Source of the DNA: Daphnia pulex
Taxonomy: Eukaryota > Arthropoda > Branchiopoda > Diplostraca > Daphniidae
Reading direction: 5' to 3'
Assembly: GCF_021134715.1 (NCBI RefSeq)
Contig: NC_060018.1
Coordinates: forward strand, 3,613,501 to 3,677,500
Length of the DNA: 64,000 bases
Part shown: positions 39,001 through 48,314 of the stretch, one piece after another
Position numbering within the stretch: the stretch's first letter is position 1
Layout: each line of letters opens with the position of its first letter
Program-made: the position numbers and the translations under genes
Notes under the pieces: model-generated
What the model was told of the DNA's origin: nothing
The model's input: the letters and a program-made list of their open reading frames with translations, nothing else
Database searches by the model: none

Positions 39001-39771
39001 GACAATACGAAGCAAATGATGGAATAAAAAGCGACCCAAATTTTTTCGAAGCATTAGCAGCTTTGGCTTCCAACGCCAGTCAGAAGTTTCTACGTCAAAT
39101 CCTGCCACCCGTCGAGTCTCATCAGCTCCCATCAGTCGCACGTGAGCGCAATCAAAATCTGCAAGTGAAACTCTCCTGCGTGGCTATTCATTGTTTGAAG
39201 ATTTCAAACCGCATTCAAGCAAAATTCAGTCAACCTTTACCAATTGATCGAATGGCTTTGAACTGGAAAAGGTTAAATATAATATTTAATATAAAAAAAA
39301 TGCCAGAATTAAACGAATTCAAAAATATGATTTAGGATTATCGAATTGTCATCCGAATATATTTCACTTCGAGAAAACAACATGGATGAACATCGGATTT
39401 TATGTGAGGAATATCGACTTTTTATTGTCGAGAATCGCCAGCAATTTAATTCGACGGAAGTAAGACTTCTCATTTTGCCAATGCGAAATTTTTTTATACC
39501 ATTTACCATTATATGCTTAGGTTTCTTTGTTTTTCAACTATGTTTGGAATGTGACTGTCGAAACCAGGATTTTTAAAGGAACGAAGGCAGCGAACAGGTA
39601 CAAAACGATGTATTCCACTCACAAGATTGAGAATTTATTTATAATTTTGTACATAGGTGGCTAGATATATTAAAAAATGTGAGTTCTTTGTCTGTGGAAC
39701 TACAAAAGCAATTTCGGTCACTTCTGAAAGACTTAGAGTACAAATGCAGTAATGGTGAATGCTGGAATTAA
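36005..39771 (+). CDS. TEX11: TEX11/SPO22 (ZIP4)-like meiotic TPR protein
   Basis: Fourteen exons join in phase: 36005-36289, 36357-37011, 37079-37224, 37276-37513, 37573-37692, 37758-37958, 38023-38209, 38270-38430, 38508-38644, 38719-38916, 38961-39271, 39336-39459, 39521-39597 and 39657-39771. They encode 984 residues, close to human TEX11 (about 940). The protein is helical and TPR-like throughout, without signal or membrane segments. Suggestive segments are FHRQKYEMAATWLKISYRYG, GETLAIAELRFRTLMQG, ALAEAQAINLKSHYLALKWF, GLELWFGNLAWSLGRKLG and the C-terminal FFNYVWNVTVETRIFKGTKA followed by ANRWLDILKNV. The last resembles the SPO22 family pattern of W-N-x-V then F and an aromatic or Trp block. 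TEX11/ZIP4/SPO22 proteins act in meiotic crossover formation on chromosome axes. Family assignment is from pattern and length, not strong identity. The donor after 37958 (GTTGTT) is weak. Confidence 0.65.
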
Positions 39772-39846
39772 ATTTAGCAACAGTTCCTTGGTTTTCTTCA
39801 ATAATAATGGTTGATTAGAGAACATGAGTACATTTTCTTGCAGTTG

Positions 39847-40403
39847 CTATGTTGAATCCTCATTTTCTGAACTTTCTTCGTAGTCAGAGTAATTGCTGAG
39901 TTCTGTTAAGAAAATGAGTTTGAAATATGAACATGCATGTTGCCTGTTGATTTAAAAAAAGATATTATACCTAAAGCAGGTTTCACGCTCAGATTAAGAT
40001 TTGTTGCATTAATTTGCTGACTTTCTGAATCAACTGGAATAACAATTTCAGAAGAAACTTGATTAATAATATATGGATGATCACGTGTAGTCTGATTATT
40101 GGAATCAGTATTCCGGCTGTTTTGATGTTGCATATCCATTAGTTCAATCTTTCAGGATAAAGAGGATATACAAATTTTAATGAAAGATATCTATGAGCAT
40201 TTCGAAATAAAGTAACACACCTGTAATCTGTTAACTTGGCTGTTAACTTTTGAGATTAACTCTTCAATAGCTTTTAACTCAAGTTCTAAAATCTTCAAAT
40301 CAACTTAAAAAAAAGGCTGTTCAAAATTTCAATCAGGAAAAGAACTACAATAAACATTTTTGTTATTACCTTCCTTTCCAGCGATTAGCTTGTTGGTAGC
40401 CAT
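39847..40403 (-). CDS. SNAPC5: SNAPC5-like small subunit of snRNA-activating complex
   Basis: Four minus-strand exons, 40403-40370, 40303-40221, 40148-39971 and 39902-39847, join in phase to a 116-residue protein (human SNAPC5/SNAP19 has 98). The N-terminal half is a heptad-like coiled coil (LELKAIEELISKVNSQVNRL then QIELMDMQ). The middle is Asn/Gln/Ser-rich and the end is a short acidic tail (YSDYEESSENEDST). This layout, a leucine-rich coil with an NRL motif followed by an acidic C-terminus, is that of SNAPC5, which with the other SNAPc subunits activates snRNA promoters. Similarity is short and low-complexity, so other small coiled-coil proteins are possible. It is convergent with the TEX11-like gene and divergent from the C1orf50 homologue, sharing a 414-bp gap between start codons. 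Confidence 0.5.
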
Positions 40404-40817
40404 AATAGATCAGAGTTTCAGATCCAGTCAGTAACACAAAGTCACAAATGTTAAAATTCTAACATTAAAGTATTATTTTTTGGTTGAGAGTGAGACTCTG
40501 GTCACCGGTGTTGAGACTTGAGACCCAACGTGCAATTCAAACGAACGATTCTTCGTTAATGATCGCGATGTCTGAATAGCCACGTAGTGTCCTCTTTCTA
40601 AAGCTAGTAAAGAAAACTTTTCGTCTGCTTAGTGTGGCTGTTTACGTTTTTGTCAGGTGGTTACATAACAGCTCATGCTGCCGCTGCCACAACCACAAGT
40701 TTAGTTAAACTCGTTCTTCAGTCTTCACTATCATTTCTTTCGACTCTCTAAGGATTTTCGCTATAAAAGGATTGCATCCTATCTTAACTTTACGTAATTT
40801 AAAATTCGTTGTAAACA
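40404..40817. promoter_or_regulatory. Shared divergent promoter region
   Basis: This 414-bp gap separates the start codons of the minus-strand SNAPC5-like gene and the plus-strand C1orf50 homologue. No TATA box in the right place is obvious for either gene. Both 5' UTRs and both promoters must fit here unless there are distant leader exons, so the region is inferred to be a bidirectional promoter. Confidence 0.45.
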
Positions 40818-41578
40818 ATGGAACATTTCAAAAATACATCAGGTGATTTTGTTCCTTTATATTCAGTATAATTTATAATGTGTGTAACACAATCTTTTCA
40901 TTCCATTCAGCAGTTGCTTTAGTCGAACGACCATCGTCGGCCGATTTAGGTGTTCAGTTAGTTGATTCAGAGAGGTCTGGTAGGAAAACGCAAAGTGATT
41001 TAGTAGAATTGGCCACTCAAATTCAAACAGCTGATGCATTTACACGCTCAAATGTCTGTAACAAACTTCAAGTTATTGCTGATCAAGTAAGATTTCTCCA
41101 TGAACAAGCCAGAAGGATCCTTGAAGAAACAAAGGAAGCTGAAAACTTGCACCATTTTGCCTGGTAAGATTTAAAATTCAATATTACTTGCACAATTCTA
41201 CTAACTTTCTTTTATTTTAAACAAAGTAATTTCAAAAAGGTTCCTGGTAAAGTTTACTATCTATATCAAAGAACTTCAGGCCAGAAATATTTTGCAATGC
41301 TTTCTCCAGAGGTATGTTTTAGTCTAACTACAAATGCAAGTTATTTTCCTAATAGAATTTTGCACTCATCATGTTAGGAATGGGGTGCAAATTGCCCTCA
41401 CACATTTTTAGGAGGTTACAGACTAGAGGCTGATATGTCATGGACACCTACTTCTAAAGTAGAGAAAAAAGATAATGAATTACGTTTGATTAATCAAATA
41501 TTGGATGGCAACAAGAGTGTGTCAGCTGCGATCGATATGGATCGAAAAATCCCTCAAGGCCAAATAACGTTCAATTAA
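40818..41578 (+). CDS. C1orf50: C1orf50 homologue (DUF2452 family)
   Basis: Four exons, 40818-40842, 40911-41163, 41227-41311 and 41378-41578, join in phase to 187 residues (human C1orf50 has 199). Conserved stretches are DLVELATQIQTADAFTRSNV, NKLQVIADQVRFLHEQARRI, ENLHHFACNFKKVPGKVYYL, RTSGQKYFAMLSPEEWG and NCPHTFLGGYRLEADMSWTP. These match the DUF2452 family almost position for position. The biochemical function of the family is not established. The protein is soluble, with one predicted central helix (about residues 40-85) and no signal or membrane segment. The N-terminal 30 residues are not conserved. Confidence 0.9.
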
Positions 41579-42001
41579 ATCTCTAAAACTGAATTCATAC
41601 TTTTATCCACTGTTATTACACTGATTTCAATTTGGTATATGCTGAATTTCCATTGCATACCACTAACTTTTTTGAAGTAATTGAAGTTAATACAAGATAT
41701 TATCAAGACCCCTTATTCAAGACGGCAGCTAATGGTACCGAGAAGAGGCTACAAGGTTACATCCCAAAGTGAACCAACTAGTGGTGATAATGTAAGTATT
41801 TCACGGTGCATGAATTTATTAAGAACATTGTTTCATGTCATGTTAACTGAAATTCTAATTTAACATACGTAGTGTATTGAAAGTCCTCAATTATTATTTG
41901 CAAGACAGCAACGAAAATTTTTAAGTCTAATGTGGATTGGGAGGGTGTTACATCGTACGAAACACGAGATCTTTTTCTACACGTCGTTCATCTCTTCATC
42001 A
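41579..42001. other. Convergent intergenic stretch
   Basis: Lies between the stop codons of the C1orf50 homologue (+) and the MANSC/LDLa gene (-), so it contains both 3' UTRs. A TTTATT at 41815-41820 is an AATAAA on the minus strand and could end the MANSC transcript. A 60-codon plus-strand frame (41681-41863) has no recognisable similarity. Confidence 0.4.
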
Positions 42002-44525
42002 TTACAAATACATGCCATTGACTAGATAATCAGCGTCACGCGTGTGCCCACCTCTCCCGCGACGTAAATGGCGTTTCAGTGATCGAAGACGACAGCCGAC
42101 GAGAAGGACCAGTACGGCCGTGACAGACAAACCTGCGCCCGAGACATTTAAATTAATTCCATGTAAATGTTTAATCTAACACATAGCATTATTGACGTCA
42201 GTTACCTAAAGTTAATGCCCATGCTGCGCCAACTGTTTGTCTAGACCTTTCGGCCTTCTCCTCTTGGAAATCAGCTTGATTTACGCTAAAGTGATGGATG
42301 TGAGCATGGTTCGCAACGATTTCGGGTTTAGTGATTAAAGAGAGCGATTTGCTCTTGGCTGGAATCGTGATTTTTGGCTGAGCGATTGTAGTTGTTTCCA
42401 CTGCAACAACTGGAGCGACCGTCGTAAGTTCTGGTGTTTTAACAACTATAAGAAAAAAGCTTAAAATTCAGTTTGATTTCTAATCTAATAATAATAGACT
42501 TTCACTTTTCTGTTCTGGTATGGCAGGAACCTTTTGCACAAGCTGGTCAGTAGATTCAACTACCACTGGACGGGAGTTATCCACTACAATCGGAGCTATC
42601 GGTTGGATAGGGCGACTCTCGACTGGTACAGCTAAGAAGGAATCTTTTACGTACACTTAAAATAAATATGGTTTAATTTTATTTTTAAAATATCTTAATC
42701 TTACGTTGAGGTGGACTGCTATTGACTATGACTGCATTATTTCTTTCCCAATCGTGCTTGCGACTGGGATAGACGTTACTGCTAGCATCATAGGATGGTC
42801 GGGCATCCTTTTCGTAGTAGTAAGTATTGTCAACGGCCCGGTAGTCATTCACGTTGCTTATTGGTCGATCTTGGCGTTCAGTCCATGTTGATCTATCACG
42901 TTCAATATTATGTAGTGAAAGGTCGTGCAGTTAAGAGAGCACTAGAGACTGTGTTTGTACCCATAGTGGCGAATGTCGGGATTGTAGTAAGAATTGGCGG
43001 ATCGATCCGGTTCAACTGAATACGGGATAGCTTCGCCACTGATACCCGTTTGGTAAGGAGGGTGTGCTCGCTCTGTGTGGGATAAATAAAGAATAAGAAA
43101 ATACGGTTTCAGCAGCAGAGTAACAAAGAAAAATGTCTGAAGGGCCCAGATTTTTATTGATATGTACTACGGACCATAGTTCCTCGTATTTTCCTGCCCT
43201 GTCCTCCAATGATTTACGTCCGGATTTGGCGGCAATTCAACCGATGCAACTTGATCCCGTTCGCTGTATCGATCGCGTCCTCGACTCCCTCTCCAATCTA
43301 AAGGCGGATGTTGGGCAATAACCGAATTCTGTTGGATATCGACCGGAGAATTTTTGGCATTGATGACTGGCTGCGTCGTCGCTAATGTCCTAGTAGTTGG
43401 AGTCTCCGTGGCTATTGAAAAGTTTAAAATTCCCAAAGTTTTACCATCAGTGTGCATCATGATCAAAGAACCGCTATAAGACGTACTCGTAGCTGGACAA
43501 CCAAGTTCGGGAGCTTCGTCACTTCCGTCGGAGCATTGAGCAATGCCATCACAGGCATTGTAGATGGCGATGCATTCCCTGGTTGTGTGACATTCGAACT
43601 GATATCGACTGCACGTTCTCACTGCATTGATAAAAGACGGTCGATTTCAATTCAACGCAAGTCTACCATGTCTTTTCTTTTAATGATTTTGAATAACCTC
43701 CAATTTTACCTGGTTTGGCTGTAGACGGTGGCGTAGTAGTAGTAGGAGGATTAGTAATAGGTACGGTAGCAACGGGCTGTGCTGTCGTAGTGACTTCAGT
43801 GACCACGACCCTGTATGTGTGTGTTTGACAAGCCGATTAGTTATTGACTTAATTTTTAGTTGACGTCAGAATAATTCAAACAGTAACGAAAAACCGGCCC
43901 AGTGTGTTACTTTTTTAGTTGAGTCAGCTCTTCTTCGTGAGCGTTCTCACGCCGACGAATCACACCGCTCGTATAATGACTGTGGGAAGTGAACTTGCAT
44001 CGGAAATCCTCAGCCGGTCCACAGTCGAACAGATAACAATTCCCTCCGTCCTATTTTCAAAAAAGAATATTTTAATTCAGGGATATCTAGGAAACTTTAG
44101 CCGGGTTGAACCTTTTCTTCGTAGACGGCCACATTACAGCCATGAAAAGAACAGCATAGATTCAAACATCGATCTCGAGCGTCAGCTCCAAGACTAGTTT
44201 CATTCAGGAATTTAGCCCCAAGAGCCCTCGAATCTTTAGTGCGGATGATGGTATTTTCGCTGATTTCGCTCTGTTCGAGGCAACCCCCAGTGCTAGTAGT
44301 GCTAGTGCTACTGCTGCCGAAAAGAGAGCGCTCCAAGCGGCCGTCAATGTTTCCCGTTCGGTGCGATCGATCGTCACCCAAAATGGCAGGCCAATGCACA
44401 GCATTGACGGGGGCGATTTGATGGGCGAGCGAATGGATCACATCAACGGCAGCTTCTGTTTTACCACTTTGTACGGAGCAACCCAAAAACAACATGAGGG
44501 TAAGGCCGAGAATGATCGGAGCCAT
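42002..44525 (-). CDS. LRP11-like type I membrane protein with MANSC and LDLa domains
   Basis: Nine minus-strand exons: 44525-44112, 44050-43911, 43810-43710, 43621-43218 (or to 43175), 43070 (or 43072)-42961, 42892-42705, 42631-42506, 42445-42206 and 42132-42002. The preferred splice choice gives 617 residues; the alternative gives 632. A signal peptide (MAPIILGLTLMLFLGCSVQS) is followed by a MANSC/MANEC-type module with eight cysteines (CLNLCCSFHGCNVAVYEEK, then GGNCYLFDCGPAEDFRC). A Thr/Pro linker leads to one LDL receptor class A repeat with six cysteines and the calcium-binding CSDGSDE. A long disordered Pro/Tyr/Ser-rich region follows, then a transmembrane helix (ALTLGLSVTAVLVLLVGC) with a basic stop-transfer and a short cytoplasmic tail ending in DYLVNGMYL. 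The MANSC-LDLa order recalls vertebrate LRP11. Role unknown; a cell-surface receptor or adhesion protein is likely. The donor after 44112 (GTTCAA) is weak. Confidence 0.82.
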
Positions 44526-45608
44526 TTTCACATTGGTCAATGAAAAACTGCTGTGTTTACGTAAAGTTTACCGTTAGTCAACGACCTATAACAAAACCAA
44601 TAAGATCACAAGGAGGGGAACAAAATATCACTGTGTGCTGTGTCTGGTTTCGGTGATCGGTTCTCAGCCGAGCACTTTTTGCCGAAACAGGGCACGGTAG
44701 CAACCCTCTGACTGCATACTACTCTTTCCTGTCCAAAGTCCAAACTATTACCGACGAGTATATCTGCGGCTGTGCATGCGCATTTCCCACCGACTCAAAA
44801 ATTGGACGCGACGCAGCCGCACCGCGACTTCCTTTCGAATGCATGTTATTATACAGGGTTTTTTCTCTTTCCTCTGAGGTTATGCAGTCACCGTCAATAG
44901 TTAGTAGAAATGTAATATCTTGAATTATGGAAGCGTTATAATAGCGTCTCACCTTTTCACCTGTAAATATACTATACAATTTAAAAACTGACATGTCAGA
45001 AACCACAAACCCCATTGTGCAACAATAAGCTGGTGTGTCACCAATCTCCCCATATATGACGGTAAATAAATAACATTTCTTATATTCACTGGATCCATAG
45101 ACTTTCTTTTTGTGATGTCGGGACTTAAACTCAAATATTCCTATCAAGCTAGCAACACGTTCACATGTCAGCGGTTTTTATACAAAAGCGTCATCAGCGC
45201 CTCCTAGCGTCTTCCCACCTTAAACTTCTCATTCTGTGGAAAACAGCAGTCACTAGCTCCTCGTCTGCCTAACACGGTCGTTCGTTTTCTGACACACAGT
45301 GCATTAACATTTTTAGAGCCGACGAATTTAGATTGTGAAGAAAGCAAGCGTGCTTCTGAGTTCTGACTGCTTCTCTTGTTACAACCAGCCGAGGTATTGG
45401 ATTTCAGCCCTTCTATCGTACTCTCGATAGAAAAACTTGTATTCTTTTCGTATCTGACAGTATATGGCCGGTACTTAAGTGCTTCTTGTGTGCTGTATTC
45501 CGAGTAGTTGCTGGCCTTGAAAATAATATTTTTTATGCAACTTGTTTACCGTTATCGTTCAACTGATCAATTGTACAATTTTCTGGTTTGTTCATTTTCA
45601 CATTTCAG
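44526..45608. other. Divergent intergenic region, MANSC gene and PPP1R14
   Basis: This region lies between two oppositely oriented genes and should contain both promoters plus a PPP1R14 leader exon, because a splice acceptor ends at 45608, 8 bp before its ATG. A 142-codon minus-strand open frame (44719-45147) has no recognisable motifs; I treat it as incidental. Confidence 0.45.
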
Positions 45609-45615
45609 TGTGGTA

Positions 45616-46644
45616 ATGGAGCATGGGTTATCATCCAACGGTTATTCCCCTGTACCTCGCATGGATAATCCTTTGAGCACTCGTGTTATTGCTGCAGCAT
45701 CACAAAGCTCACCAAACAACTCAGATAAAAATAGTCCGAACAGAGCCAGTCTTCATGTCGGATTCTCTGAAGAAAAAGGAGAAGTCAAAGAGAAGAGGGA
45801 GCGATTCCTCACTGCCAAATATGGGGTACTACATGGCAACTGTTTTTCTCATTATGAAAATTTATCTATTATTCTTTTTCCTCTCTAGGCACATCAGATG
45901 GCACTAATAAGGAAAAGACTGGCTGTGGAAATGTGGATCTATGAACAACTAAATGAATTGCATGGTTGCACTGTAAGAATTTTAAATGATAAATATCCTG
46001 AAACAGTCTGACATGATTTTAAGCCTAATAGTTTCTATAATTTATGTTAATGTGGCAAATTTTCTCTGTAGGATGATTCTGAGAGTCATGATGTCGATCT
46101 TGATTTAGACGATTTACTTGATATGGAAGATGACGACGAACGCCGCTCGTACTTACAGGTTTGTTATCGTTAAGGCATACACATTTAAGTGGTTTGGCGC
46201 TAACTCTTGCTTCCTTTAAACAGAAATTGTTGTCGAACGCCAAAAGTACACCTGAAGCTGTTGATGTAAGTATTTTCCATTATCCAATCAGGTTTCCTAT
46301 TGCATATCTCGTTTTCAAGTTGCATTTCTACGACACCTGTAACGTAAAACATGTTTATGTCCCGATATCGAAAGTTCATATTTACGTTTAAGACTTTCCC
46401 CTGTTGTAGATTATTACGTCTACGGCGTTGGGATCCTTATCTTATTAGGCCGTTTTATTATCATGTGTATCAACTTTATCGCGATAGTTGAACTGCATTC
46501 CACATTTCTTTCATTTATTGATTGTACAGGGGATTGAAAACGATAAGCGAATCCTTTCCAATGCTTCCCCAACTTATCTTTCTATTGTTTTATTTATTTT
46601 AGACATTTGTAAGCGAGTTGCTGAACCGGACTAAAGTTTTGTGA
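45616..46644 (+). CDS. PPP1R14: PPP1R14-family protein phosphatase 1 inhibitor
   Basis: Five coding exons, 45616-45825, 45889-45972, 46072-46158, 46224-46265 and 46603-46644, all end in phase 0 and encode 154 residues. The family (CPI-17, PHI-1, KEPI) inhibits PP1 catalytic subunits, notably myosin phosphatase, after phosphorylation of one threonine. The conserved inhibitor domain reads RFLTAKYG, IRKRLAVEMWIYEQLNELHG, LDDLLDMEDDDERRSYLQKL and TFVSELLNRTKVL. Thr66 in LTAKY aligns with the regulatory Thr38 of CPI-17 (VTVKY). The first 55 residues are Ser/Asn-rich and not conserved. A splice acceptor 8 bp upstream of the ATG shows that the 5' leader is split. I cannot choose between the vertebrate paralogues A-D; arthropods generally have one. 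Confidence 0.9.
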
Positions 46645-47230
46645 CGACGAGGAAGGGGAAAAACGCCCCCTGTGGTGATGATAAAACAAAAAATAGCAAC
46701 GACCAACGAAATGACAATGAGTCATTCTCATAGACCTATTCTATTATGCAAATGGATAATTATTCGAAATATCCATCCATCGTTTCTCCACTTAGACACA
46801 CACCATGCAAGCTCGTAATACAATAACTTTTATATGTAAAAAAAAGTGACACTCCCAAGTAATCGAAAAAAAAAATGAATCCCAAGCAATTTGAATGCGC
46901 ACATCCTGTGGAAAATCCCTATATCGATACGAGATCTCCCCTTTCCCTTCCGTCGGATGTCATTTTTTAAAATCCATCTTTCTTGTTTTTAACTTCTTAT
47001 GAGATGCATCAAACATGTACTTCTTAAGTCCCCGTAGCTCATTGAGATTTCTGTACGGGTAGCAGCTTAAACAACTTGAGCTGACCAGGTTGACCGTAAT
47101 ATGCTACTTGTTTCTAATGAGTCCTCGATCATCTGGGCAGCGAGCTCTTCAATGAGCCTGTGTATTTCTCAAAATGATGATTGTTTGTCGAGAGGGAATA
47201 CATAATTGCCGATCTTAACAGGGTTTTAAC
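46645..47230. other. Convergent 3' region of PPP1R14 and IYD
   Basis: The 586 bp between the two stop codons should hold both 3' UTRs. I see no coding potential, and no classical AATAAA for PPP1R14 in its first 200 bp. Confidence 0.4.
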
Positions 47231-48314
47231 TCACTGGTAATGAACCATGATGTCGTGAAGTGGTTTTCGCTTGAAATCGGGCACTGTAGCTCCAACTTTT
47301 GGGTATCCAACGGGTAGCAACAACAGCAACTTTTCGTTTACTGGACGACCGAGTAGCACACGTATACTCGGACCACAGTTGAGTGGTGTAGTAGTCACTG
47401 TTACCAATCCAGCTTCCTGTAATTGAAAACTGTTTTACTAAAGTCTTTTTTTTTGCACAGAATTCATCAAATACTTGTATAGCTGCCAACAAGAAGCCAG
47501 TTGCAATGGAAACGCTAATTTCGTTGTAGTAATGGATCTTCTTTTGTCCGTTTCGTTTGAAACCGTGAACCTGTTTGAAAATTAAGATGAGCCAAGGAGC
47601 CTCGGTCAGGTACTCTTTCACCCAGGTCGTTCCAACCGGCTGCAAATCCTGGACCCAGACGTCGCCTGTATGTTTGTAATTTAATCTTGACATCTTTGAT
47701 ATAACCGTAACTGTAATTTAAGCACACCCATCCGCTGTTTGTAATTTATCTCTTCCTCTGCTTCAATTATTTGCCTAATTTGTTGTTTCATCTCGAGGTT
47801 ACTCACAACAACAAATGTCCATGGTTCCGTGTGCGCTCCGCTTGGCGAGGTCCCTTTGAATTAGAAACAAAAGTCTAAACGCTTCACCTTTAAATGAAGA
47901 AAAAGGTAATTTACCACCAGTCTTGATGATATTCTCAATTACTTCCAAGGCTACCGGATCTGAGCTAATTTCTCGTACAGAACGACGTTGATTCATTCGA
48001 AGGTAAAATTCTTCTGACCTCCTGATCGAATCAGCTTCACTCGGTTTCTCATATTGGAATAAGATTGGTAGAACATCTTGATCCTCAAGAGATTGTTCGT
48101 CATCGTCTTCGATTTCGTTTATTTGCTCAATTGCTGACTCACGTTTCACTTGTTTTGCCTTGATAGAACTGTTCGTGTGCACTCGTTGACTTTTGTTTGC
48201 TGCCCGTTCGTGTGTTTGATTAAGTTGTCCCAACGCAACCCCAGCCGCTATGCTGACACTAATCAATCCGACTGTACGCCAGTGGCTTACAAGAAACGGT
48301 ACATAATTTTCCAT
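47231..48314 (-). CDS. IYD: Iodotyrosine deiodinase (FMN-dependent dehalogenase)
   Basis: Membrane-anchored flavoprotein of the nitroreductase fold that reductively removes iodine from mono- and di-iodotyrosine; related enzymes also debrominate halotyrosines. Exons 48314-47915, 47853-47728, 47665-47475 and 47416-47231 join in phase to 300 residues (human IYD 289). An N-terminal membrane segment ([18 protein letters not shown], about residues 14-31) is followed by a charged linker. The FMN-phosphate motif RRSVR (110-114) is intact. Further conserved blocks are [67 protein letters not shown] and [14 protein letters not shown] with [10 protein letters not shown]. The substrate-clamping Glu, Tyr and Lys of the active-site lid (EEEINY and WVKEY) are all present, so the enzyme should be active. 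It is divergent from CtIP across a 2-kb AT-rich gap. Confidence 0.94.

Noticed and set aside
41681-41863. Possible extra exon with a GT donor after C1orf50
   Set aside because: A short frame ends near a GTAAGT, but no start, acceptor pairing or similarity supports it. It lies in the 3' region of C1orf50.
44719-45147. 142-codon minus-strand open frame
   Set aside because: It lies in the divergent promoter region, with no recognisable motif and no partner exons.
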